Assembly (NCBI RefSeq): GCF_932526225.1
Contig: NC_064047.1
Location: forward strand, 7,689,501-7,749,500
Source of the DNA: Nematostella vectensis
Taxonomy: Eukaryota > Cnidaria > Anthozoa > Actiniaria > Edwardsiidae
DNA length: 60,000 nucleotides
Direction: 5' to 3'
Shown: positions 11,401 through 20,427 of the stretch, piece by piece
Numbering within the stretch: the first letter of the stretch is position 1
Layout: each line of letters begins with the position of its first letter
Notes under the pieces: model-generated
What the model was told of the DNA's origin: nothing
The model's input: the letters and a program-made list of their open reading frames with translations, nothing else
The model's database searches: none
Made by a program: the position numbers and the translations under genes

Positions 11401-13761
11401 TGTCTAAACAATCACCACCATTGAGCATCAATCAACATCATCTTCCTTGTCTACACTACTATCGTCATCATCATCATCCTTGTCTACATTACCATCGTCA
11501 TCGTCATCATCCTTGTCTACATTACCATTGCCATCAGCACTCTTGTATACACTACCACTATCACCATCACCCTTGTCTACATTAACAACAACATCAACAC
11601 TATTATTTACACTACCACCAACAACGACACCCTTGACCCAGTACCACCACCATCATCAACCTTCTCTACAGAAACACTATCATCATCACCCTTGTCTACA
11701 CAACCATCAACACCAACACTATTATTTACACTACCCAACAACTAAACAACTACTTCACCAACACCAACACCCTTGACCCAGTACCACCACCATCATCACC
11801 CTTTTCTACACTTACTACTTTCACCATCATCACCCTTGGCTACACTTCAACCACCATCATCACCCTTTGTCTACACTACTACTCTCAACATCATCACCCT
11901 TGTCAACACTACTACTGTCGCCATCATCACCCTTGTCTACACTACCACCACCATCATCACCCTTGGCTACACTGCCACTGTCGCCATCATCACCCTTGTC
12001 TACACTACCACCACCATCATCACCCTTGTCTACACTACCACCACCATCATCACCCTTGGCTACACTGCCACTGTCGCCATCATCACCCTTGTCTACACTA
12101 CCACCACCATCATCACCCTTGTCTACACTACCACCACCATCATCACCCTTGTCTACACTACCACCACCATCATCACCCTTGTCTACACTACCACCACCAT
12201 CATCACCCTTGGCTACACTGCCACTGTCGCCATCATCACCCTTGTCTACACTACCACCACCATCATCACCCTTGTCTACACTACCACCACCATCATCACC
12301 CTTGTCTACACTACCACCACCATCATCACCCTTGTCTACACTACCACCACCATCATCACCCTTGTCTACACTACCACCACCATCATCACCCTTGGCTACA
12401 CTGCCACTGTCGCCATCATCACCCTTGTCTACACTACCACCACCATCATCACCCTTGTCTACACTACCACCACCATCATCACCCTTGTCTACACTACCAC
12501 CACCATCATCACCCTTGTCTACACTACTACTGTCACCATCATCACCGTGCCTTTGTCTACACTACTACTGTCACCATCATCACCATCGTCTACACTACTA
12601 CCACCATCATCACTGTGCCTTTGTCTACACTACTACCACCATCATCACCCTTGTCTACACTACCACCACCATTATCACCGTGCCTTTGTCTACACTACTA
12701 CTGTCACCATCATCACCTCCGTCTACACTAACACCACCATCATCACCGTGCCTTTGTCTACACTACTGTCACCATCATCACCTTCGTCTACACTAACACC
12801 ACCATCATCACCGTGCCTTTGTCTACACTACCACCACCATCATCCCCTTTGTCTACACTACCACCACCATCATCACCGTGCCCTTATCTACACTACTACT
12901 ATCACCATCATCACCTTCGTCTACACTACCACCACCATCATCGCCGTGCCTTTGTCTATATACTACTGTCAGACAAAGAGCAATTGTGGGGTATGTTATA
13001 TGTAATTTAAGCATACCTGCTGGAGATGAGCAAAGAACTGAAGATTTTCAAGTTTTGAGATCTCATTGTTATTGTATAAGAGGGTTTGCGGCGAAAGCCC
13101 CTCAGGCAAAGGCTCAATCTTACGCAGGCCACGATCTATAAAATGAAATCAAATAAATAAATAATAACTAAAACTAACTAAAATAACTATAATAGTATAA
13201 ATATCATGATGATTAAGAATATACAACCCTTGATGAAACGACAATGACTTTTTAATAGATAGTTAAAGTGATTTTGAGGCGACACCAAAGTATATTTGCT
13301 TGATTATTTTGTAAGGCTTTAGGGTTATGTTCTTATTGTATTGTACCTAAAGAACAATTGAACGATAAGTTATCAAAACTTTCATTTTAGAAATCACAAA
13401 GAAATATTTCATTGTCAAACAAACATGATGTCTTAATAGTGAGAGCTAACATTTGTGGGATTAATCCGTTGTAGTGGACAAGAATTTACAAATTAAAAAT
13501 GTCAATTTGACCAACAAGTTTACCTGAGTTTACAAAAGTCAAAACCGGAGTAATAACAAGACAAAAGCATCTCCAAATACTTTTTTGAAATTATCATACA
13601 AATAAAAGGACATTACAGTTAGATGAAAATGTTAAAAAAAAAACGTAAGAAATTTCGTTGGGATTTGTGCATGTTTGCGACTCACTTGATAGATCCAGCA
13701 TAGCGACAATGGAACGCGTGCCATCGGCGTATTTATCCTTTTTAACGGATGGCATTTCCAT
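1..13761 (-). CDS. CEP97: CEP97-like centrosomal LRR/IQ protein (18 exons, 3' end off window)
   Basis: CEP97 is a centriole distal-end protein that works with CP110 to restrain cilium formation. Exons in transcript order: 13761-13686, 13135-13017, 11343-11241, 9911-9856, 9717-9659, 9437-9395, 9046-8933, 8276-8194, 7718-7635, 7216-7108, 6100-6064, 5655-5512, 4340-3927, 3069-2889, 2227-2117, 1579-1339, 892-853, 473-1. Every junction has AG/GT sites and the phases sum exactly, giving 829 codons with no stop. The N-terminal half is leucine-rich repeats that align along their length with vertebrate CEP97 as I recall it ([67 protein letters not shown]). Then come an acidic linker, three IQ motifs, a short coiled coil and an acidic tail. 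The first ATG at 13761 follows an in-frame TGA 15 codons upstream. Vertebrate CEP97 is about 865 residues, so little should be missing. Confidence 0.87.
1641..2042. repeat. GAT/GAC trinucleotide-rich tract in a CEP97 intron
   Basis: Imperfect (GAT)n/(GAC)n low-complexity sequence fills most of the intron between CEP97 exons 15 and 16. It opens spurious Asp-rich, Met-rich and Ile-rich frames on both strands. Confidence 0.9.
2336..2420. repeat. (CAT)n microsatellite in a CEP97 intron
   Basis: A nearly pure run of about 24 CAT units followed by a short tail, in the intron between exons 14 and 15. The same intron has further interrupted CAT-rich sequence at 2610-2790. Confidence 0.9.
3097..3343. 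mobile_element. MITE copy 1 (TTAA-flanked, AGCCGCATTG family)
   Basis: A 247-bp near-palindromic element starts AGCCGCATTGTCACC and ends with the inverted form GGTTACAATGCGGCT. It has TTAA directly on both sides (3093-3096, 3344-3347). No coding sequence. Two relatives lie at 38659-38863 and 42952-43197. The TTAA target duplication is what piggyBac-type transposases leave, so a non-autonomous piggyBac-like origin is the simplest reading. It sits in the CEP97 intron between exons 13 and 14. Confidence 0.85.
3927..4340 (-). other. CEP97: CEP97 exon 13 with an in-frame 60-bp coding minisatellite
   Basis: This exon opens after a TGTAG acceptor and ends at G|GTAAGA inside codon GAG, which the next exon completes. 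It holds four near-identical 60-bp units at 3983-4222 and a decayed fifth at 4223-4284. Each unit encodes 20 residues around [14 protein letters not shown]. Units alternate between two forms ending TNTER or ASTER, so the higher-order unit is 120 bp. The frame stays open across all units and both junctions fit the neighbouring exons, so I read it as coding. It sits in the disordered linker between the LRR and IQ regions, where length change is likely tolerated. Confidence 0.75.
4436..4980. repeat. 55-bp minisatellite, about 10 copies, CEP97 intron
   Basis: Units carry CTTACCCTGTCTGCACTC then CCCGTGGAGGGGTGGATGAG and an interrupted TCATTGAT segment. Copies near the centre are almost identical and those at the left edge are more diverged. 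Confidence 0.88.
4995..5094. repeat. Tandem 50-bp duplication, two copies
   Basis: The 50-bp sequence beginning GACTCTGACTCCAATTGG occurs twice head to tail with no visible difference, in the same intron as the 55-bp array. Confidence 0.9.
5335..5510. repeat. TTG-rich microsatellite next to CEP97 exon 12
   Basis: Interrupted (TTG)n / (CTG)n sequence ends directly at the splice donor of CEP97 exon 12. It opens spurious Val/Leu-rich and Asn-rich frames. Confidence 0.85.
6277..6590 (+). mobile_element. tRNA-derived SINE-like element
   Basis: A tRNA-like head has an A-box-like segment (GGGTGGCCTTGTGTGTTAGC) and a clear B box (GGTTCGAATCC) about 50 bp later at 6334. It is followed by a non-tRNA body with a segment reading GGATAAGGACACTAAACCGG. 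It does not fold as a complete tRNA. The phrase GCCTCTCACCAC also occurs in the SINE-like element near 51641. The 3' boundary is uncertain. Confidence 0.6.
8822..8905. repeat. CAT/CAC trinucleotide tract
   Basis: Interrupted (CAT)n/(CAC)n sequence just downstream of CEP97 exon 7 in transcript direction. A related tract lies at 9230-9378 on the other side of that exon. Confidence 0.85.
9230..9378. repeat. CAT/CAC trinucleotide tract
   Basis: Interrupted (CAT)n/(CAC)n fills most of the short intron between CEP97 exons 6 and 7 and creates false His-rich frames. It starts with TTCATTGATTGTCAT, close to the 8822 tract, which suggests duplication. Confidence 0.85.
10205..10793. repeat. 28-bp AT-rich minisatellite ending in an assembly gap
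   Basis: About 21 head-to-tail copies of a 28-bp unit (ATTGTGTAATAAATTAGG plus TATAAATGAT) run straight into the run of N. Variants are mostly TATAAAT versus AAAAAT. The true array is probably longer than shown. Confidence 0.95.
10794..10993. other. Assembly gap (200 N)
   Basis: Exactly 200 undetermined bases, probably a nominal gap length. It lies inside the intron between CEP97 exons 3 and 4, so the coding model is not affected. Confidence 0.98.
11440..12960. repeat. 30-bp minisatellite (about 1.5 kb), CEP97 intron 2
   Basis: The core unit is ACCACCACCATCATCACC plus CTTGTCTACACT, 30 bp. Because 30 is a multiple of 3 and the unit has no stop, three plus-strand frames stay open for hundreds of codons. 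These are not genes. The array edges contain diverged variants (ACTGTCGCC, CCGTGCCTTTG). Confidence 0.95.
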
Positions 13762-13917
13762 CAAAGTACTTCTATGGGGTTTAAGGATATATCTACGGAC
13801 ATTTCAAGGTTGGTAGCTGAATTTGGAGTCATTACATAAATATTTTTTCGCAGTAAGTTATGTTTCCTCCGTGAAATACATTTTCAGTTTACCCGCCGTA
13901 GTGCGGGCGCGAAATTG

Positions 13918-13970
13918 TCAGCGGTAAGGGACAGGAAGGGGGGTGGGGGGAGGGGGGGTGGGGAAGGGAA
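13918..13970 (+). promoter_or_regulatory. G-rich tract upstream of the CEP97 start (potential quadruplex)
   Basis: The plus strand shows several G runs of 4-7 separated by 1-3 bases, 160-210 bp upstream of the CEP97 ATG. The matching C-rich strand is the CEP97 sense strand. A G-quadruplex or i-motif is possible. A promoter role is inferred from position only. Confidence 0.4.
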
Positions 13971-15700
13971 GAGGAAAAGCAACCCGGAAGCATCATAAGG
14001 CTCATCAAGAGACCATGATATAAGAGAACGAATCCCCGTGGCCCATGATGTCTTCCTGTGAATAACCATATCACTCTTCACGCCGACGCTTGCAGAAAGA
14101 TCAAATTGTCAAGACTACATCGAAAATGTACCGTTGGAGAAAACAAGCAGAGGGTGATATGGTCCTAGATATTTGTTGACTTCTTTTGTGATAGTAGAGC
14201 TTATCGAGAGGAAGAGGCCGCCATTTTCTAAAGGTTGTAGTTCACAGTTATTCTTTTGTACTGATTTTTCGACGAACAACTTCAACTTCAATGTTGTTGG
14301 GCGTTTACTTCTTCTTCCTTTCTCCTTATTCTTTTGTTTATCCCCTCCCTTATCTTGTTCCGAACGGCAGTAGATTCTAAAAGTAAAATTATAATATTTC
14401 AAAGGATATCAACTGGACAATGCAATGTTTCTCCGCCCGCATAACAAAAGGCATAAAATGTTTGTTCTCATTTCAGTTAGAGCGGCAAAAAAGAACAATC
14501 ACGCTTTAACAATTCCTTTCAAATGGCAAAGCGCCATTTCAGTGTACTAGATAAGAAGAGCAATAAAAGGAAAAGAAAAAAGAAAAAGAAAAAATCCTAC
14601 ATAATATAGCTATCGGAATGCGGGTATCGCCGCTGCCTGCTCGCGATCAAATCCGTCAGCCAATGTTTTTCCTGATAAGGAAATCTGCTGTTTACTTTTC
14701 GAAATCGAGACTAAAAATGTATGATTAACATAAAAAGCTTCATGATAACAAAACAGGAATAGAATTCAGTGTCATCGTAAATGTTTCAATCTTGCAACAG
14801 GCAACGACCAAAGTGAACGAGAAAAATTATAATTTAAAGTTAAATTATAAAATAAAGTATGTTGCTATAAAACCCTTCTGGCTGCATAAAAAAGATACTA
14901 ACAACTCACCTTCTGCACAGAGACGTCTCTTTAATATATTCTCCTTAATTATTTCTCAGTGACAATCTAACCCCATTAAATTAAAATCTCAGCAACAAGC
15001 AAAGAACCGGCAAAAGAAGAGGGAAGGATAGGTGAAAAAAATCCTGAATGCCATTCACAGGTGCGACGAACCATATATGGAAGCTATGATTGACAAGCTC
15101 GCGCAATCTAAAAATAGCCTGAGAGCAGAGCGCGCGTGTTGCGCGGGTGATACGAGAAGATACGTGAGTGCTATAGCCAATCAGAGGCGTATCTAAAAAT
15201 AACTGCTTGTACTAAAAATAGTTTTCACGGACGTCATCATTGGAACATACCCTGATACGGGGGGTTCGTTCTCTTACATCATGGTCTCTTGAGCACCGCA
15301 AATAACAATAACAGGTTTCAAGGGAAGCTAGGATTTCAAGCAATTTGACAGAAAAAAATCAATTTTGACAGTTCCTGTCCCTTCGAAAATGATTTTAAAA
15401 ATCTATGTTGGTATCATTTTATTGACATGAAATACTGGATTAGGCAGTAGGAAGTTATTTAAAGGGACAGTTTCGATTCAAAATTCAATAATATATGATA
15501 AAGAGTGACAAAACAAGGCTCTCCCCTGCTTTTTTTATTTAACTGTAATAAATAGAAAAAAACACGTTTGCTATTATGTGGATTACATAGATGCATTAGT
15601 TCCATTAACTTCTTGAGCTTGCAATAAAACTACAATGTAGCACCGCTCGATGTGAGACATAAGACTATCAAGAATATCCAAGAGACAGAAGATAAGAGAA
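13971..15700. other. Region upstream of CEP97, no gene seen
   Basis: AT-rich sequence without a convincing exon. It contains a perfect CArG-type box CCATATATGG at 15071-15080 and a CCAAT motif near 15178. The stretch 15108-15180 (CTAAAAATAGCC, GCGCGGGT, CCAATCAG) resembles in pieces the reverse complement of 16595-16685. Confidence 0.5.
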
Positions 15701-15721
15701 AGGACACTTTGGTATTCATAG

Positions 15722-16627
15722 ATCCGACATGTCAATCACGCGCGCACGAATAGCCAATCAGAAAAGAGATGGTGCAATAACAGCCAGGTGGTCCCACAAA
15801 TGTCCCACAAAAAGTTGGCAATCGACGCCGAAAAAGATTGGTTTGAGATATTTTTCTGCGAATCTGGACAAGCAAATAAGCATTTTCCGGTCAGCGTAGA
15901 AAGTGCTAGCCCTGTTTTCTTTGCCCGGCCGCTTTTAGTGTAGAGTTGGGACTCAATTGTAGAAAAACACGTAAAATGTACTACGAAGAAACGTAAAACA
16001 AAAAGCAAACAAACCACTTACAAGAGCAGTGTAAGTCCTACCATTAAACTTGTGTTTGATATTATACCTAGGCTACTTCAATTACATATAGGAATGAGAC
16101 TGTCGTTTGTATTTTTGCTGTAAATCTTGACGTTTGCCGATATAGCTTGTAGTTAGAAGTCGGTCGTAAACAGCGAATTCGGCTTTCTCTTCTGATTTTC
16201 CCCGCTGCACTTAAATCACTGCAAGTTGACAAAAATATGTTTGAAAACACATAAACACTTAGTACCTACCGTAGAGAGCACCGCTTTATCTTATCATTTT
16301 TAATTTTTCGTATTTTAAGCTGGATTCGTGCCGTTTCCATTCAACAATCAAACTCGTAGTTATCTATTTCTATGCTTCATTCTCACTAGATTTTCACCAA
16401 GCTTGGACAACAAGACAAGTTTCCATCATGTTAGGTTACTGTGGGTTTTTTTTCAAGTCGCAGGAAAACCCCTATAAACGTCTGTATTTAAAATAACCCC
16501 GGGCAGGACTCACTGACCTCATCCTACATGTTGTACAATTTGTGGGACTTTTGTGGTACATTTGGGTTGCACTTTGCTGGCTTCTATTTGCTGCTTTCTG
16601 ATTGGATATTCGTGCGCGCGTCGGATG
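15722..16627. mobile_element. Inverted-repeat pair, possible non-autonomous element
   Basis: The left arm 15722-15815 contains ATCCGAC, GCGCGCACGAAT, CCAATCAGAAA and TCCCACAAA. The right arm 16532-16627 contains the same blocks in reverse complement and the same order. The best 45 bp match almost perfectly apart from a 9-bp insertion. The 716 bp between the arms has no recognisable gene. It could be a TIR element or duplicated subterminal sequence of the GC-rich element that starts just to the right. Confidence 0.5.
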
Positions 16628-16675
16628 TATGAATTACCCGCGCGCCATGTCGGTTTCGAATCTGGCTATTTTTAG

Positions 16676-17445
16676 TTACCACCACCTCACCACTGCGACA
16701 TTCATTATCTTCCTAATGGTCGCGCACTTGCCTACGAAACGGACAGCGAGATCTCGACCCTCAGGGTACTGCGAGTCTTCGCCGCCGGGGCGGTACGCGA
16801 TGGAGTGGGGGAACTTAATGGAGTCCTTTTTTCCGACGCTATACAACACCTCCCTCGCCGCGGCCATGACGAGGTCACCCGAGTCTAACAGGTCCTTGAG
16901 CTCTGGCGTGGTGATCCAGCCCCCGTTTTGTTCCAAGTGCTGCCCTACCCTCCCGGAAGTGTAGGGGTGGCAGGCCTCAGAGAACCCCCACTCGGTCAGC
17001 TGAATGGCCCCGGTTAGTTGAAGAACCTCGCTCAATGGCCGTCCCACAACATCCGCGATACGATACACGTTTGTAGGGAAGCCGTATTTCCGTACCAAAT
17101 CAATGGCGTCCGAGGCGCCGCCGGAGAGACTGTCCTCGCATCCTAGGTACGCCGCACGCATGTCGATGTGCGCATGAGGCTGCGCTCCTAAGTTTTCCTT
17201 GCTATTCCACACTTTGGACTCAACCTGCGCCGCTCGCCAGACGTCCCTGTATTTAAGAAGCGTTGGCCTGATGTTCTCTCTTTGGGTCCACTTCTTGAAG
17301 CGATACCCTATTGCACCACCCATCGAGTGCGTAGCTTCGGTGTACTCTTGGTAGGCTGAGTGGTCGTCAGGGAGCCCTTGAGTATCATATCCAGTCTCGT
17401 CTGTAAACGCCCTGTCGATAGCCGCTCCGTCCTGTCCCGATCGGT
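16676..17445 (-). pseudogene. Decayed C-terminal piece: possible family-B DNA polymerase palm
   Basis: An open frame of about 255 codons, after a single in-frame TAA near 17447, contains AHIDMRAAYLG, which fits the D-x-x-x-Y pattern of family-B polymerase motif A. It is followed by KYGFPTNVYRIADV, IQLTEWGFSEACHPY, GGWITTPELKDLL and VRFVGKCATIRK. This series resembles the palm region of large proteins predicted in invertebrate genomes that I recall as likely mobile-element polymerases. That link is from memory. The frame ends soon after and no catalytic DTD motif is present, so the C-terminus is lost. It appears to continue the gene pieces at 17675 and 18943 on the same strand. GC content is far higher than in the flanks. 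Confidence 0.4.
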
Positions 17446-17674
17446 ACAGTTAGGTTTGCCTTCGTGCGTGACTATAACACGCCCAAACAGCCAGATCCTC
17501 GTGCTTCTGGGGATCGCCCTGTTTATAAAGCAAATGAGCACCTCTCGCACTTTTGCCTCGAGCGTTTTTGCGGCGGCACTGGTAGCGCGAGGCGCTGCCA
17601 CCCCCTGACATAACGAACGAAGCTCCCCCTCAGCCTCGAAGTCTAGGCCGTGGACGCTCGCGATCGCAGGTGGT

Positions 17675-18718
17675 TCAGTTCGGAAGCTCCGCCCAGGCGT
17701 GGTTATTGTGGCAAGGGATGCGGATTTGTGTGTACCCCCTCTCGTACTTCCCCGAGTCCCACATAACGTTGCCCAGGGCGTCCACGGCTACCAGCTTTAT
17801 CTCGAGCTTCTTTTCCATCTCAAAGAGGTCTTCTTTGGTGCATCCCGTAGTGGCCAGCTTCTTGTCAAATCGCTCGAGGATCTTGCCTCGTGTCTTGGTC
17901 AGACCAAGGGAGCGCGAGGTGCCGCGATTCCTCAAGAAGTCGGCAACATAGCTCACAACACAGTTAGCGAAGGCGTCACTCCCCTCTCGCTCAAACATTG
18001 GCCCAGGCTCTCCATTTTGCTCAGGTAAAGGGCAAAGCTCGTATCTCACGTAGACGAGGTACTCTCGTCCTTTCTTCCAAATACCCGCATCGATGCCTTC
18101 CAGGGCGCCGACTGCGATTTGGTCCCCTCTTTTGACTAACGACCCACCAATCTTGTGCTCCGAGCGCCCTTCCTCCTCCGTGATTGGCGCCAATGGCTCT
18201 GCGGGGGCCTTACCAACGACCGTGAAGGGTCCGTAACGCTGGTCGGGGTCTACCATCTCGAGCACCAGCGGAAGCACTGCGTTCGCCCGCAGAGACTCTC
18301 GCTCGTGCGAGACCCACCACACCGAGCCGTCGTCATTAATATCAGGCCCCCGCATAACCGGCTTTAGAGCAATGACACCTGTTCCACCAAGATCTCGTAT
18401 CTCCTGGTAAACACCGGCGCTTATGTCTTGGCCCCGAAGAGTGGCATCCACGCTTGGGAACCGAAGATGGGGGCCGCCGACGAAGAGAGAATAGTACTCC
18501 TCGGGGTCTAAGCTCTCCGGGCCCTCTTGCCGCCGTCCCGGCAGCAAAGGGTCGACTTCCTCTGTCCACACTTTCGCCGGTACGAGCGGCTTAAGCAGCT
18601 TGTGTTTGACATCGTCGGGGATGTCCTCGTCCAGGATGTTCTGGACCAGCCCTGCCAGTACGGCGGGCGCCTCTTAGTCAGGCATGCTATCGAGAATCTC
18701 CTCTATATAAGCGTCCAT
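17675..18718 (-). pseudogene. Decayed middle piece of the polymerase-like element gene
   Basis: A likely start ATG at 18718 begins MDAYIEEILDSMPD. It meets a single TAA at 18676-18674, then the same frame stays open for more than 330 codons. Recognisable stretches are EEYYSLFVGGPHLRFP, GIWKKGREYLVYVRYELCP, RGKILERFDKKLATTGCTKE and DALGNVMWDSGKY. I cannot assign a domain. The codon frame looks well kept, so inactivation is probably recent. A stop at 17675 separates it from the next piece; between 17450 and 17675 the frame is broken more than once. Confidence 0.4.
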
Positions 18719-18990
18719 GTTTGGGTATACCCTGTGCCACCCAGTCTCCGACTGCCCGTATCACAACCGGCGGGACGAGTGTTCGGGTATGACCTGTGCC
18801 ACCCAGTCTCTAATTGCCCGTACCACAGCCGGCGGGACGAGCGTTTGGGTATGCCTTGTGCCACCCAGTCTCTAATCGCCCGTACCGCGGGCCGCGGTGT
18901 CGGACAGGACGAGCGTTTGGGTATGCCTTGTGCAACCCAGTATCAATTGCCCGTGCCGCGGGCTGCGATGTCAGACAGGACGAGTGCGAA
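18719..18990. repeat. Four GC-rich tandem repeats, 62-72 bp
   Basis: Units starting at about 18719, 18781, 18843 and 18915 share GGGTATNCCTTGTGCCACCC and a GACGAGCG segment. They lie between two coding pieces of the decayed element gene and begin exactly at the possible start codon of the middle piece. Confidence 0.85.
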
Positions 18991-19323
18991 CCATTTCCGA
19001 GCGCGCCTCTCGACGCCACGCATCCTCTGCCCTTCACGATTCGCTCCGCAGGGGTGGCACAACCGCGTCTCCGACCGAGTCCCTATGCCGCAGATCCTGC
19101 ACGGCACTGGGAGGGGGATGCCCTTACGGAGCCTTTGGAGGTGCACCTTGCAGTAGGTGTCCATGCACCTCCGGCCGCACGTGTTTGCGTGGCCGACCTT
19201 TAGCCACCCGCATTTATCCTTTCCGCACCTCATCCTTCGAACGCTCGGTATACCACAGGACAGACGGATGTCTAATTGCAAGTCCTTGGGGGTTCGAACT
19301 GCATCATTGGAAAAATATAGCAA
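18943..19323 (-). pseudogene. Zinc-binding N-terminal piece of the element gene
   Basis: A 126-codon frame has a Cys/His pattern: CGRRCMDTYCKVH, then LPVPCRICGIG and RLCHPCG, then a basic helix RGVERRARKWFALVLSDI. Paired CxxC motifs suggest one or two zinc sites and DNA or RNA binding. The frame stops at the edge of a 62-72 bp tandem repeat that separates it from the middle piece. It could be the head of the same protein or a separate small gene. Confidence 0.4.
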
Positions 19324-19381
19324 TGGTACTTCATAACAGCTCCATTTATTAGGGTGCGAGCCACAAAGTCTTTAAAAACGT

Positions 19382-19714
19382 ATGTCACGAAGTACCAAGC
19401 TCAATTATCCAAGGTGGCGGCTCGACTCAAACACGGAATTAGACCGAGGGGAAAGAAGAGGACGCCTTCGTAGATGGGGTTTTAAAGAATTCGACCGCCT
19501 CTCTGAAACTGTATTTCGGAAACAGGAGGCTTCTGTGGCAAACAAAGACCGCTATAAAATCGTAGACCTCTGGCCGGCGATCGAGCGTTCGATAAAAAGA
19601 ACACACGACGGTATTCATCGCCCTATTATCGCTGCTTTAGCAGAGAAATTCCGAGAAAAGTTCGAAGTCATGAAAACAGGCACGACCAAACTGGGGATTG
19701 GGGGCATCACGTGA
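19382..19714 (+). CDS. Hypothetical basic protein, possibly a first exon
   Basis: A 110-codon frame starts MSRSTKLNYPRWRLDSNTE and is rich in Arg, Lys and Glu (LDRGERRGRLRRWGFKEFDR, IIAALAEKFREKFEVMK). I do not recognise it. The frame ends in ACG TGA, where GTGAGT is a consensus splice donor, so it may be a first exon rather than a complete gene. No following exon was identified. It points away from the polymerase-like pseudogene and shares its high GC content. Confidence 0.35.
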   Translation: MSRSTKLNYPRWRLDSNTELDRGERRGRLRRWGFKEFDRLSETVFRKQEASVANKDRYKIVDLWPAIERSIKRTHDGIHRPIIAALAEKFREKFEVMKTGTTKLGIGGIT

Positions 19715-19825
19715 GTAAAACTCAGGTTTAAACGCCACGCCAGCGGCTTCGAATTTACGGCCGAAAAACGGTTATTCTGCGCTCCGTAGGTTTTGCGTAG
19801 ATTTATCCATCTACCCCGACCTTAT

Positions 19826-19980
19826 GTACGCGGAACGGCCCCGGCCTACATTAGCAATTGCCCCAAAAAGTCGTGTACGCGAACCGCGCCCGGCCTACAT
19901 GAGCAATTGCCCCAAAGAGTCGTGTACGCGAACCGCGCCCGGCCTAAATGAACAACTGCCCTAACTATTTATGTACGTGA
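19826..19980. repeat. 49-bp GC-rich tandem repeat, three copies
   Basis: Copies start at about 19826, 19875 and 19924 with GTACGCGAACCGCGCCCGG and GAGCAATTGCCCCAAA segments. A partial fourth copy starts near 19974. It lies between the hypothetical ORF and a C/G-rich patch at 20035-20170 that has no gene. Confidence 0.85.
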
Positions 19981-20294
19981 AACATTATATGCTTGAGGTG
20001 AGTAGCGTAAGAAATTTCACCATAGGGCTGGGGGTCTCGGGGGGGGCGCGGCGCGCCTCCCAAGCCTAAGATGGGGTTGAGGAGATCGGAGGGGCCCGCC
20101 GCGGCCCCCAAGGGGGTTTCACTCAAACCACCCAGTCCCCCCCAACAACACGCAACCCGCGGGGGAGTAAGACAAAATAAAAGGAGCAAATCCCCACACG
20201 CAGTTACTAGAAATAGCCAGATTGGGAATCGACATGGCGCACGGGTAATACCGGGTAATCTAGGCGTCGCAAGGACTTCTCGGCCTTATTAAAA

Positions 20295-20427
20295 GCCCTG
20301 TCACACGTAGACTTTTCGGCTGCAACTTGTCTCGCAAAAAAATTGTTGCAGGTCGCAATTGCGATTTGCAATTATTTTTATTTATTTTTTTGCGAGACCC
20401 GTCGCAAGAGAAAAACGTGTGAAGGGC
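20295..20427. mobile_element. Short palindromic MITE-like element
   Basis: It starts GCCCTGTCACACG and ends CGTGTGAAGGGC, imperfect terminal inverted repeats. Internal blocks (GTCTCGCAAAAAAAT on the left, its complement ATTTTTTTGCGAGAC on the right) continue the symmetry. No coding sequence. No clear target-site duplication. Confidence 0.65.

Larger units (their letters stand above)
7635..13761 (-). other. CEP97: CEP97 exons 1-9: leucine-rich-repeat domain
   Basis: Nine small exons (43-119 bp) encode about 245 residues: a short N-terminus, about seven LRRs and the LRR cap. Repeats are seen as [78 protein letters not shown] and [11 protein letters not shown]. The cap carries SNPCV followed by [19 protein letters not shown], the usual end of SDS22-type LRRs. 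In CEP97 this region binds centrosomal partners. Exon 8 (8276-8194) was found by looking for the NPC cap motif and restores the frame between exons 7 and 9. Confidence 0.85.

Noticed and set aside
10205-12960. CRISPR array
   Set aside because: The 28- and 30-bp repeats are direct head-to-tail copies without spacers, and the DNA is clearly eukaryotic.
11773-13005. 410-codon frame of [10 protein letters not shown] repeats and its sister frames
   Set aside because: 30-bp minisatellite in CEP97 intron 2, open in several frames at once.
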